From NCBI RefSeq assembly GCF_000808015.1, contig NZ_JWHR01000097.1:1-55051 (forward strand): 55,051 nucleotides of DNA, read 5' to 3'. The position numbers and the translations under genes were made by a program. This document shows positions 8,554-17,313 of the stretch, one piece after another. How positions within the stretch are numbered: the first letter of the stretch is position 1; the number at the start of each line of letters is the position of its first letter. Source of the DNA: Terrisporobacter othiniensis. GTDB lineage: Bacteria; Bacillota; Clostridia; Peptostreptococcales; Peptostreptococcaceae. The notes beneath the pieces were generated by a model that was not told where the DNA came from, did not search any database, and saw only the letters and a list, made by a program, of their open reading frames with translations.

Positions 8554-9001
8554 AATTTTAATTGATAAAGATTTATGCAAAGGGTGTAAAAGTTGTGTCC
8601 TTGCTTGTATGATTAGAGATAGTGACAATGATAATATGTATACATTAGACTTAAATAGTATTGATACTGAAAGTAGAAATCATATTGAAATGGATAAAAA
8701 CAATCACCCAGTACCTATATTTTGTAGACATTGTGATGAACCAGAATGCGTAATGACTTGTATGAGCGGGGCTATGAGCAAAGATGATAAAAGTGGAATA
8801 GTTTCTTATGATGAAAAAAAATGTGGCTCTTGCTATATGTGTGTAATGTCATGCCCTTATGGCTTATTGAAAGTGGATGACAGAAGTAAGCAAAAAATAT
8901 TAAAATGTGATTTATGTAAAGATGAAGAAATTCCTAAATGTGTAGCCATGTGTCCTACAGGAGCAATTAAGCTACAAAAGGAGGAAGCTTATGCTAGATA
9001 A
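8546..9001 (+). CDS. CooF-like four-cluster ferredoxin
   Basis: A 151-residue iron-sulfur protein of the HycB/CooF/DmsB type with four cysteine groups: CKGCKSCVLAC, CRHCDEPECVMTC, CGSCYMCVMSC and CDLC...CVAMC, enough for four [4Fe-4S] clusters. It should carry electrons from CooS to the NAD-linked oxidoreductase encoded next. I use ATG 8546, which overlaps the cooS stop in ATGCATAG and has AAAGGA at workable spacing. An in-frame ATG at 8534 would sit directly on that ribosome site. It overlaps the next gene by 11 nt, which indicates translational coupling. Confidence 0.88.
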   Translation: MHRILIDKDLCKGCKSCVLACMIRDSDNDNMYTLDLNSIDTESRNHIEMDKNNHPVPIFCRHCDEPECVMTCMSGAMSKDDKSGIVSYDEKKCGSCYMCVMSCPYGLLKVDDRSKQKILKCDLCKDEEIPKCVAMCPTGAIKLQKEEAYAR

Positions 9002-10295
9002 ATTACTTAATAAATTATCATCTAAAAAAGAAAAAAAATGTGTTGAAATAAATAATAATCCAACAAAGTACCTTATCTTAGGTGCAAGTGCAGCGGGAAT
9101 AAATGCAGCAAAAGTTTTAAGAAAATTAGATCCAAAGGGAAGTATTATAGTAGTTTCTAAGGATGATAAAATATATTCACGTTGTATGTTACATCATGTT
9201 ATTTCAGAACATAGAACTGTGGATGGTATTAATTTTGTGGATATAGACTTTATGGAAAAAAACAATATAACTTGGAAAAAATATGAAAGTGTACAAAATA
9301 TTGATACTGATAAGAAAATTGTTAAATTAGAAAAAGAAGATATATCATATGATAAATTACTAATAGCAACTGGAGCTTCAGCGTTTATACCTCCAATTAA
9401 AAATATAAAAGAAGGAAAACATATATATCCACTTAGAAACATAGAAGATGTGATTGATATAAAAGAAAAAATTAAAACTAGTAAAAAAGTTGCTGTAATA
9501 GGAGCAGGACTTATAGGAATAGATGTTCTTACTTCTTTATTGGATATGGGAAATATAGAGGTGTCTTTAATTTATCCAAATGAATTTATATTAGATAGAC
9601 AATTAGATAAATATTCAGCTAAAGTTTATGAAGATAAGTTTATTGAACTTGGAGCAAAACTATATCCTTCTCGTCCTGTAAATCAAATAATACTAGATGA
9701 AATCCAAAATGTTAAAGGGATAGAGCTTGGAGATAAGACCGTAGTTGAATGTGATATGATTATAGTTTCTACAGGAGTTAAACCCAATACAGAATTTGTA
9801 GCAAATACAAAAATAGAAGACAATAGAGGTATAGTAATAAATGACAAATGCGAAACTACAGTAAAAGATGTATATGCAGCGGGAGATGTAGTTGGTAAAA
9901 ATGCCATATGGCCACTTGCTGTAAAACAAGGAATTGTTGCAGCTTACAATATGGTTGGGGTTGAAAAAATTCTAGATGATGAATTTACATTTAAAAACAG
10001 TATGAATTTTGTAGGAATCCCAACAATTTCTTTAGGAATAGCTATACCACCAGATGATACTTACGAGGTAATAACTAGATGTGACAAAGAAGGATATAAA
10101 AAATTTGTTATAAAAGATAATGTAATAACAGGATTTATAGCTCAAGGAGATATTTCTTATACTGGGCCGATTACTTATCTTATAAAACATAAAATTCAGA
10201 TACCAAATTTGAAAGAAAGAGTATTTGATATTGGATATGCTGATTTCTTTTCTATGAAGGAAAATGGAGAATTTGAATATAACATTAATATATAA
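8991..10295 (+). CDS. FAD/NAD(P)-dependent oxidoreductase of the CODH operon
   Basis: A 434-residue class-I pyridine nucleotide-disulfide-type oxidoreductase. The FAD Rossmann motif is YLILGASAAGINAAK near residue 27, followed by LLIATGAS, the NAD-binding VAVIGAGLIGIDV near residue 167, and VYAAGDVV for the flavin. An unusual lysine-rich 25-residue N-terminal tail precedes the fold. Placed after cooS and a CooF-like ferredoxin, it matches the CODH/CooF/FNOR gene arrangement, so it likely reduces NAD(P)+ with electrons from CO or runs the reverse. AAAGGAGG in the end of the ferredoxin gene sets the ATG start. Confidence 0.88.
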   Translation: MLDKLLNKLSSKKEKKCVEINNNPTKYLILGASAAGINAAKVLRKLDPKGSIIVVSKDDKIYSRCMLHHVISEHRTVDGINFVDIDFMEKNNITWKKYESVQNIDTDKKIVKLEKEDISYDKLLIATGASAFIPPIKNIKEGKHIYPLRNIEDVIDIKEKIKTSKKVAVIGAGLIGIDVLTSLLDMGNIEVSLIYPNEFILDRQLDKYSAKVYEDKFIELGAKLYPSRPVNQIILDEIQNVKGIELGDKTVVECDMIIVSTGVKPNTEFVANTKIEDNRGIVINDKCETTVKDVYAAGDVVGKNAIWPLAVKQGIVAAYNMVGVEKILDDEFTFKNSMNFVGIPTISLGIAIPPDDTYEVITRCDKEGYKKFVIKDNVITGFIAQGDISYTGPITYLIKHKIQIPNLKERVFDIGYADFFSMKENGEFEYNINI

Positions 10296-10307
10296 TTAAA
10301 AAATATT

Positions 10308-10345
10308 AAAACAACTGCTTCGATTTTAGAATCAGTTGTTTTTTT
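10308..10345 (+). terminator. Terminator of the cooS operon
   Basis: AAAACAACTG (10308-10317) pairs with CAGTTGTTTT (10333-10342), followed by Ts. Confidence 0.85.
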
Positions 10346-10420
10346 ATGCTATTGATTAAAAAAAAAATATAGTTTAAACTTAATTATTATAAAAAGAAAT
10401 GTTTAAGGATGCTAAAGTAA

Positions 10421-12178
10421 ATGGGAAATATTTTTAAAATGAGGAAGAGTATTACATTAAAGTTATTTTTGCTTTTATTTATTCTTATAGTATTAATATC
10501 ATTGTCAATTTCAGTTGAACAAGTAAAAAATACTAATAAAATAGTAAATAAAGAAATGGAAGTAATGAGGGAACAAGTTTTAGATGAAGTGGCAAATAAT
10601 ATATCTATTTTGCTATCAAATGTGGAAACCATGGGGGATACTATAGTAGTTGATAGCCATTTAATGGAAATACTAGCTACATCTCATAAAACAATTTTTT
10701 CTAATAAAGAGTTAGAAAAAAATATGAATTCTTATGTAGAAGGATTACTAAATGACGTTGTATGGGAATATGGAAGATATAACATGAAACCAGAACTTTA
10801 TATAGTTGGCAATAATGGATATACATATAGTACTTATTCAAAAAATAAATATTATTTAAATAACATAAAAGAGGAACTTTGGTATGAGGAAATTGTAAAA
10901 TCAGATGGAGATACAGTTTTAATTAATACATACAAAGATGAAAATGGAATTGGACCTTATAAAAACATTTTTAAAATGGGTAGATTGATTAAGGATATTA
11001 TAACTAATGAAACCTTGGGAATTTTAATAATGGATATAAGTGAAACGATGTTATATGATAGATATTCAAAAATGATAGATAATGGTTCATTTATTTATAT
11101 AACGGATTCAAGTGGAAAAATTATATCCAGTAAAGATAAAAGAGATATTGGAAAAAACTATAAAGATATATTTAATAATGATGACAGAAATATTGAGGGC
11201 AGTGTAAATAGTACAAAAATTATTTCTCAAATTGAAGAATATGAATGGAATATAATACAAGAAATACCAAGTAATATTAGCATGAAAATATCAAATAAAA
11301 TTATATCTATAACAACTCTTATAATTATGTTTGTAAGTTTTATAGCTTTAATAATAACGTATAAGCTTTCAAAGTGGATTACAAAACCAATTATACAGAT
11401 AAAAAATAAAATGCAAGAAGTAACTGGTGGTAATTTAAAGTCACAGATTATTGTTAATAGAGAAGATGAAATTGGAGACTTACAAGAATCATTTAACAGC
11501 ATGGTAAACCAACTTAACACATCTATAGAAAATATTAAAGAATCAGAAAAACAAAAGCGTGTGGCGGAATTAAGTTTTTTACAAGCTCAGATAAATCCTC
11601 ACTTTTTGTATAATACTTTAAGTGGAATAAGATTTTTAATATCTATGGGAAAAAATGAAGAAGCGGAAGAAATGTTATATAGATTTACAAAGTTGTTAAG
11701 GGCTATATTACCAAAAGCAAGTGAGATGATTACATTAGGAGACGAAATAGAAAATATAAAAAATTATGGTGAATTACAGCAAATGAGGTATCCAAATTCA
11801 TTTGAAATAGAATACCATATTGAAGAAAGAGTACTGGATTTTAAAATTCCTTCATTCATATTACAGCCAATATTAGAAAATGCAATATTATATAGTATGG
11901 AAAAAGAAAATAACTTTGGTTATATAAAAGTGACAGCATCTGAAGAAAATGAACATATTAAAATTATAATTGAAGATAACGGAATAGGTATGTCAAAAGA
12001 TAAGTTAATAACAGTATTGAATAAAGGTGTAAGTATAAATTCTGTAGGTGTTACTAATGTACATGAAAGAATTCAATTAAACTATGGTATGAAATATGGT
12101 TTAAGAATAGAAAGTGAAGAAGGGAAGGGCACAAAAGTTATATTTATTTTACCAAATTTAAGGGAGGGTATATGCTAA
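10421..12178 (+). CDS. YesM/LytS-type sensor histidine kinase
   Basis: A 585-residue membrane kinase. One membrane helix lies near residues 12-32. An outer sensor of about 260 residues follows, with a Cache-like look (YIVGNNGYTYSTYSKNKYY; YITDSSGKIISSKD). A second helix lies near 292-316, then HAMP (SKWITKPIIQIKN), the YesM-type phospho-acceptor box LQAQINPHFLYNTLSG, and a HATPase_c domain with ILENAI and DNGIGMS. It phosphorylates the AraC-type regulator encoded next, with a 7-nt overlap. The following BMP-family protein probably feeds ligand to its sensor. Start 10421 follows AAGGAT; ATG 10439 is an alternative. Confidence 0.92.
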   Translation: MGNIFKMRKSITLKLFLLLFILIVLISLSISVEQVKNTNKIVNKEMEVMREQVLDEVANNISILLSNVETMGDTIVVDSHLMEILATSHKTIFSNKELEKNMNSYVEGLLNDVVWEYGRYNMKPELYIVGNNGYTYSTYSKNKYYLNNIKEELWYEEIVKSDGDTVLINTYKDENGIGPYKNIFKMGRLIKDIITNETLGILIMDISETMLYDRYSKMIDNGSFIYITDSSGKIISSKDKRDIGKNYKDIFNNDDRNIEGSVNSTKIISQIEEYEWNIIQEIPSNISMKISNKIISITTLIIMFVSFIALIITYKLSKWITKPIIQIKNKMQEVTGGNLKSQIIVNREDEIGDLQESFNSMVNQLNTSIENIKESEKQKRVAELSFLQAQINPHFLYNTLSGIRFLISMGKNEEAEEMLYRFTKLLRAILPKASEMITLGDEIENIKNYGELQQMRYPNSFEIEYHIEERVLDFKIPSFILQPILENAILYSMEKENNFGYIKVTASEENEHIKIIIEDNGIGMSKDKLITVLNKGVSINSVGVTNVHERIQLNYGMKYGLRIESEEGKGTKVIFILPNLREGIC

Positions 12179-12924
12179 ATATTATAGTAGTTGAGGATGA
12201 AGCACCAATAAGAGATTGGATAGTATATAATATTTCTAAAATTTCTGATGATTATAAAGTACTTAGTAGTGCTAATAACGGAAAAGAAGGATTTGAATTA
12301 ATTAAAGATTTAAAACCAGAAGTAATAATAAGTGATATAAAAATGCCAATAATGGATGGTATTGAATTAACAAAAAAAGTAAAAGAAATAATGCCTAATG
12401 TCTATGTAGTTTTATTAAGTAACTATGCAGAATTTAACTATGCAAAACAAGCTATTAGTTGTGGAGTTTTCGAATATTTAATTAAATCAGATATAAGACC
12501 AAAGGAATTAAAAGATGTGTTTTCTAAAATTGAAAAAGATATTATTAGTAAAAAAGAATTGTTTATTAATAAAGAAAATAAAAATAATGAAATTAAGTAT
12601 GATGAAAATAAATATTCAAAATCAATACTAATGGCACTAAAATATATTGATTTAAATTATAAGGATACTATTTGTTTAGCTGATATATCAAAAAATGTAT
12701 TTTTATCACAGGAATATTTTTCACGTTTGTTTAAAGAGGAAGTTGGAGAGAATTTTTCAACATACCTTACAAATTATAGATTGAACAAGGCTGAGCAATT
12801 ACTAAAAAATAGTGATATGAAAGTAGGAGAAATAGCATTAGAGGTTGGTTATCAAAATCCTAGTTACTTTTCTAAAACTTACAAAAAATATAAAGGTATA
12901 TCTCCTGATGATGATAGATTTTAA
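12172..12924 (+). CDS. YesN-type response regulator with AraC DNA-binding domain
   Basis: A 250-residue regulator. The receiver domain spans residues 1-120 with acidic pocket VVEDEAP, phospho-acceptor aspartate in EVIISDIKMPIMDG, the switch residue in VVLLSNYAE and lysine in YLIKSD. The C-terminal 100 residues form an AraC-type double helix-turn-helix (LADISKNVFLSQEYFSRLFK; VGEIALEVGYQNPSYFSKTYKKYKG). It overlaps the kinase gene and has GGAGGG upstream. AraC-type regulators bind direct repeats. The 19-bp tandem repeats at 14020, in front of the nucleoside operon, are the likely target; this is inference. Confidence 0.93.
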   Translation: MLNIIVVEDEAPIRDWIVYNISKISDDYKVLSSANNGKEGFELIKDLKPEVIISDIKMPIMDGIELTKKVKEIMPNVYVVLLSNYAEFNYAKQAISCGVFEYLIKSDIRPKELKDVFSKIEKDIISKKELFINKENKNNEIKYDENKYSKSILMALKYIDLNYKDTICLADISKNVFLSQEYFSRLFKEEVGENFSTYLTNYRLNKAEQLLKNSDMKVGEIALEVGYQNPSYFSKTYKKYKGISPDDDRF

Positions 12925-12935
12925 GGTAAATAAAA

Positions 12936-13985
12936 ATGAAGAAAAGTAAAAATATAGTATTTGTAATTTTATTGATAATTATGGTGTTTCTTGTTACTTT
13001 ATTAAATAACAAGAAAACAAATTTAATTAAAAATGAAGATGAGAAAATATTTAATGTAGCTATAATATTTAATGAAACAGGACTGGGAGATAAGTCATTT
13101 AACGACTTATGTTATGAAGGAATGTTAGAATCTCAAGAAAAACTAGGTATTGAGTTTGATTATACTTATGTGAAAAATAAGAATGAATATGAAGATATAT
13201 ATTTAAATTATGCAAAGGATAGAGAATATGATTTAATAATAGGACTGGGAGAAGAGCAAGAAGAGTCTATAAAACAAATATCACAAAAATATCCCAATCA
13301 AAAGTTTACAATTATAGATTCAAAATTGAGTTTACCTAATGTAAGTGCTATTTATACGAAGTGGAATGAGCAAACATTTTTAAATGGAGTATTGGCAGGA
13401 TTATGTATTTCGCATACAAACACTAAAGATAATAGTGTAGGTATAATTTTGGGTAAAAACTTAAGTTATTTGGAAGAAGGGGCTATTGGATTTGAAGCTG
13501 GAGTAAAATATATTAATCCTAATATAAATGTTATAAAGGCTACTGTGGGAGATTTTTCAAATCCAACTAAAGCCAAAGAAATGGGAATTTTAATGTATAA
13601 AAAGGGCGTAAATTATATTCAACAATTGGCGGGACAATCTGGATTTGGTGTATTTGCTGCAGCAAAAGAAATGAATAAATATGTTTTTGGTGTAGATGCT
13701 AATCAAAATATGTATGAACCAGATTATATAGTTTCAACAGCAACAAGATATGCCAATAAAATTATATTTAATGAGATTGAATCTTTAGTTAAGGGTAACT
13801 GGACTTCTGGAATAAAAGAATTAGGTATTAAAGATGATGTAATTGGATATGAAAGAGAAGGCTCTAATGTTGAGGTATCTTCAAATATAATTAAAAAAGT
13901 AGAAGAAATAAAAAAATTAATGATTGAGGAAGAAATTATAATACCATCTACTCAAAATGAGTTAGATAAATTTTCAAATAATTAA
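12936..13985 (+). CDS. BMP-family nucleoside-binding protein, membrane-tethered
   Basis: A 349-residue extracytoplasmic binding protein of the BmpA/Med type, whose relatives bind purine nucleosides. The fold begins with FNVAIIFNETGLGDKSFNDLCYEGM and continues through LIIGLGEEQEE and QLAGQSGFGVFAAAKEM. Residues 6-24 form an N-terminal membrane helix, but there is no lipobox cysteine, so it is probably anchored by an uncleaved helix. No ABC permease or ATPase lies nearby. It starts 11 nt behind the response regulator gene, so it more likely presents nucleosides to the kinase than serves transport. A terminator closes this operon. Confidence 0.82.
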   Translation: MKKSKNIVFVILLIIMVFLVTLLNNKKTNLIKNEDEKIFNVAIIFNETGLGDKSFNDLCYEGMLESQEKLGIEFDYTYVKNKNEYEDIYLNYAKDREYDLIIGLGEEQEESIKQISQKYPNQKFTIIDSKLSLPNVSAIYTKWNEQTFLNGVLAGLCISHTNTKDNSVGIILGKNLSYLEEGAIGFEAGVKYINPNINVIKATVGDFSNPTKAKEMGILMYKKGVNYIQQLAGQSGFGVFAAAKEMNKYVFGVDANQNMYEPDYIVSTATRYANKIIFNEIESLVKGNWTSGIKELGIKDDVIGYEREGSNVEVSSNIIKKVEEIKKLMIEEEIIIPSTQNELDKFSNN

Positions 13986-14018
13986 AAATAACTCACCTTT
14001 ATGGTGGGTTATTTTTTT
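13986..14018 (+). terminator. Terminator of the two-component/BMP operon
   Basis: AAATAACTCACC (13986-13997) pairs with GGTGGGTTATTT (14003-14014), followed by seven Ts. Confidence 0.88.
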
Positions 14019-14019
14019 G

Positions 14020-14070
14020 TCAAATATCAATATTTTTATCAAATATCAATATTTTTATCAAATGTCAAAT
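14020..14070 (+). repeat. Tandem 19-bp direct repeats before pdp
   Basis: TCAAATATCAATATTTTTA occurs at 14020-14038 and again, without change, at 14039-14057. A partial third copy (TCAAATGTCAAAT) lies at 14058-14070. The array sits between the terminator and the likely -10 (TATATT, 14075-14080) of the nucleoside operon, where an activator would bind. Direct repeats near two helical turns suit an AraC-type regulator. Confidence 0.7.
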
Positions 14071-14092
14071 TTATTATATTTTGTTAAAAATA

Positions 14093-15394
14093 TTGAGAAT
14101 TTATGATATTATATCTAAAAAAAGAGACAAAGAAGAATTAAGTAAAGAAGAAATAGAGTTTTTTATAGAAAAGTATACAAATGGTGAAATACCAGATTAT
14201 CAAACATCTGCATTATTAATGGCAATATATATAAATGGATTTACAAAAGAAGAAACAGCAAATTTAACTATGGCAATGGTTAATTCAGGAGATGTAGTTG
14301 ATTTAAGTATGATAGATGGAATAAAACTTGATAAACATAGTACTGGTGGAGTTGGAGATAAAACATCTTTAATTTTAGTACCTATGGTTGCAGCAGCAGG
14401 AGGGAAAGTTGCAAAACTATCAGGAAGAGGTCTTGGACATACTGGTGGAACATTAGATAAATTAGAATCAATACCAGGTTTTGATATATCTGTTGAAGAA
14501 GATAAATTTAAAGAAATGGTACAAAATGCAGGACTTGTTATAGCAGGTCAAACACAAAATCTAGTACCAGCAGATAAAAAAATATATGCACTTAGAGATG
14601 TAACTGCAACAGTTGACAGTATACCTTTAATAGCTGCAAGTATTATGAGTAAAAAAATAGCTTCAGGATCTGATGCCATATTACTAGATGTTAAGTATGG
14701 TGAAGGCGCATTTATGAAAACTGCTGAAAAAGCTGAAGAGTTAGCAAAAGCTATGGTTAATATAGGAAAAAGCTTAGGTAGAAATACTTCTGCTGCAATA
14801 ACTTTAAATGGAGAGCCTTTAGGATATGCAATAGGAAATGCTCTTGAATTAAAAGAAGTTATAGAAATATTAAAAGGAAAAGGACCAGAGGATTTAAGAG
14901 AGTTAGTTCTTCAATTAGGATCAAGAATGTTAATGCTTGGTAAAATAGTTGAAACTATGGAAGAAGGAAGAGAAAAATTAGAAAAATGCTTACAAGATGG
15001 AAGTGCATTAGCTAAATTAAGAGAATTAGCAGTACTTCAAGGTGGAGATGCATCAGTAATAGACAATCCTGAATTATTTACAATAGCGCCTTTAACTCAT
15101 GAAGTTAAAGCGACTAAAGAAGGATATGTATACGCATTAAATGCTGAGAAAGTAGGAATATCTTCTTTATTAACAGGAGCTGGAAGACATACTAAAGAGG
15201 ATGATTTAGATTATGGTGCAGGAATAATATTAGAAAAGAAAATGGGAGACTACGTTAAAGTGGGAGATGTATTAGCAACTCTTTACTCATCAGATGAAGC
15301 TAAGTTTGAAAAAGCTGAAGAAGAGTTATTAAGTGCATACGTAATAGCTGAGCAAAAGGCAGAAAAAGCTCCGATAATTCACAAAATGATATAA
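14093..15394 (+). CDS. pdp: Pyrimidine-nucleoside phosphorylase
   Basis: A 433-residue enzyme that splits thymidine, deoxyuridine or uridine with phosphate into base and (deoxy)ribose-1-phosphate. Family motifs are [49 protein letters not shown] (residues about 80-128) and [21 protein letters not shown]. Homologues begin MRIYDII, which places the start at TTG 14093. There is no Shine-Dalgarno sequence upstream of it, nor of the in-frame TTG at 14081. With a -10 at 14075-14080 the transcript could be almost leaderless. It is the first gene of a five-gene nucleoside salvage cluster. Confidence 0.93.
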   Translation: MRIYDIISKKRDKEELSKEEIEFFIEKYTNGEIPDYQTSALLMAIYINGFTKEETANLTMAMVNSGDVVDLSMIDGIKLDKHSTGGVGDKTSLILVPMVAAAGGKVAKLSGRGLGHTGGTLDKLESIPGFDISVEEDKFKEMVQNAGLVIAGQTQNLVPADKKIYALRDVTATVDSIPLIAASIMSKKIASGSDAILLDVKYGEGAFMKTAEKAEELAKAMVNIGKSLGRNTSAAITLNGEPLGYAIGNALELKEVIEILKGKGPEDLRELVLQLGSRMLMLGKIVETMEEGREKLEKCLQDGSALAKLRELAVLQGGDASVIDNPELFTIAPLTHEVKATKEGYVYALNAEKVGISSLLTGAGRHTKEDDLDYGAGIILEKKMGDYVKVGDVLATLYSSDEAKFEKAEEELLSAYVIAEQKAEKAPIIHKMI

Positions 15395-15428
15395 CTTTAA
15401 TTTTATAATAATTAATAGGAGAGAGAGA

Positions 15429-16094
15429 ATGGATAATAAAACTATTTTAAAAACAGTAGATCACACTTTATTAAAACAAACATCAACTTGGGAAGATATA
15501 AAAATAATATGTGATGATGCTATGAAATACGAAGTAGCATCAGTATGTATACCACCTTCTTTTGTAAAAAAAGCAAAGGAATATGTTGGTGATAAAATGC
15601 AAGTTTGCACAGTGATAGGTTTCCCAAACGGATACAATACAACTGCAGTAAAAGTATATGAAACAAAAGATGCCATATCTAATGGTGCAGATGAAATCGA
15701 CATGGTAATAAACCTTGGGATGCTTAAAGAAAATAGATTGGTTGAAATAGAAGAAGAAATAAAAGCAATAAAAGAAGCTTGTGGAGAAAAAATATTAAAA
15801 GTAATAATAGAAACTTGTCTTTTAACTGAAGAAGAAAAAATAGCTATGTGCAAATGTGTGACAAATGCAAAAGCAGATTATATAAAAACTTCAACAGGAT
15901 TTAGTAGTGGTGGAGCAACAGTAGAGGATTTAAAATTATTTTCACAAAATATAGGTGAAGATATACTTATAAAAGCTGCCGGAGGAATTTCTGATTTAGA
16001 AACGGCTTCTCAGTTTATAGAAATAGGTGCTACAAGACTAGGAACAAGTAGAATAATAAAACTAATAAATAATGAAGAGTGTTCGGGGTATTAA
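15429..16094 (+). CDS. deoC: Deoxyribose-phosphate aldolase
   Basis: A 221-residue class I aldolase that cleaves 2-deoxyribose-5-phosphate into glyceraldehyde-3-phosphate and acetaldehyde. The Schiff-base lysine is K153 in YIKTSTGF, with D91 in ADEIDMVIN and a second active-site lysine in [15 protein letters not shown] precedes the ATG. It follows pdp by 34 nt, and its stop lies one base before the deoB start. It receives product from the phosphopentomutase encoded next and feeds deoxynucleoside carbon into glycolysis. Confidence 0.96.
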   Translation: MDNKTILKTVDHTLLKQTSTWEDIKIICDDAMKYEVASVCIPPSFVKKAKEYVGDKMQVCTVIGFPNGYNTTAVKVYETKDAISNGADEIDMVINLGMLKENRLVEIEEEIKAIKEACGEKILKVIIETCLLTEEEKIAMCKCVTNAKADYIKTSTGFSSGGATVEDLKLFSQNIGEDILIKAAGGISDLETASQFIEIGATRLGTSRIIKLINNEECSGY

Positions 16095-16095
16095 T

Positions 16096-17295
16096 ATGAA
16101 AAAATTTAACAGAGTATTTTTAATAGTGTTAGACTCTGTGGGTATAGGTGCTTTGAATGATGCAAAAGAGTATGGGGACGAAGGAGCCAATACTCTTTGC
16201 AACATAGCTAAAGCTACAGGAGGATTAAATCTTCCTAACCTACAAAAAATGGGTCTTGGAAATATAGAAAATATAGAAGGTGTAAAACCTGTATTAAATC
16301 AAATAGCATATAGTACAAAATGTGGTGAGTTATCAAAAGGAAAAGATACAATAACAGGACATTGGGAAATGGCAGGAATACTTATAAAAGAACCATTTAA
16401 AGTATTTACAGATACAGGATTTCCTAAGGAGTTAATAAATGAACTAGAAGAAAAAAGTGGTCATAAGTTTATAGGGAATATTTCTGCATCAGGAACAGAA
16501 ATAATAAAAAATTTAGGTGAAGAACATATAAAAAGTAAAGCATTAATTTTATATACTTCAGCAGATAGTGTATTACAAATTGCAGCTAATGAGGAAACAA
16601 TACCATTAGAAGAACTTTACAGGGTTTGTGAAATAGCAAGAAAAATTACTTTAAAAGAAGAATATAAAGTTGGAAGAATTATAGCTAGACCTTTTGTAGG
16701 AACAAATAAAGAAAACTTTAAACGTACTTCAAATAGAAAAGATTATGCACTAAAACCACCTAAACATACAGTATTAGATGCTCTTAAAGAAAAGAATCTA
16801 GATGTGGTTGGAATAGGGAAAATAGGTGATATTTATTCATATCAAGGTATAACTAAAAGTATAAAAAGTAAAAGCAATGAAGATGGAATGGATGCACTTA
16901 TAAATATATCAAAAGAAAATTTATACAAGGGATTAGTATTTTTAAACTTAGTAGATTTTGATGCACTGTTCGGTCATAGAAGAGATGTTGTAGGTTATAG
17001 AAATGCATTGGAATCTTTTGATAATAAACTGGAAGAATTAATACAACACATGAATGATGATGATCTATTAATTATTACAGCAGACCATGGAAATGATCCT
17101 ACATTTAAAGGCACTGATCATACAAGAGAATACGTACCAGTTATAATTTATAATAAAAATTTAGAAAATCCTAGCAAACTTAATGAATTAAAGTCTATGT
17201 CAGATATTGGGATAACAATCCTGGATAATTTTGATAATGATAACAAAGAGTATGATTTTGAAATAGGGAAATCATTCTTAGAATTAATAAAATAA
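16096..17295 (+). CDS. deoB: Phosphopentomutase
   Basis: A 399-residue metal-dependent mutase of the alkaline phosphatase superfamily that converts (deoxy)ribose-1-phosphate to the 5-phosphate. It shows the N-terminal metal site VFLIVLDSVGIGALNDA, the GKDTITGHWEMAG segment, and the C-terminal IITADHGNDPTFKGTDHTRE. The start MKKFNRVF at 16096 is the family start; an in-frame ATG at 16072 would add eight unconserved residues inside deoC. GGGG at 16085-16088 is the ribosome site. Confidence 0.96.
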   Translation: MKKFNRVFLIVLDSVGIGALNDAKEYGDEGANTLCNIAKATGGLNLPNLQKMGLGNIENIEGVKPVLNQIAYSTKCGELSKGKDTITGHWEMAGILIKEPFKVFTDTGFPKELINELEEKSGHKFIGNISASGTEIIKNLGEEHIKSKALILYTSADSVLQIAANEETIPLEELYRVCEIARKITLKEEYKVGRIIARPFVGTNKENFKRTSNRKDYALKPPKHTVLDALKEKNLDVVGIGKIGDIYSYQGITKSIKSKSNEDGMDALINISKENLYKGLVFLNLVDFDALFGHRRDVVGYRNALESFDNKLEELIQHMNDDDLLIITADHGNDPTFKGTDHTREYVPVIIYNKNLENPSKLNELKSMSDIGITILDNFDNDNKEYDFEIGKSFLELIK

Positions 17296-17313
17296 AAATA
17301 ATGGGAGAATAAT

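Noticed and set aside
12936..13985. BMP-family protein as the lipoprotein of a nucleoside ABC importer
   Set aside because: No lipobox cysteine and no ABC permease or ATPase nearby; it lies in an operon with the two-component system.
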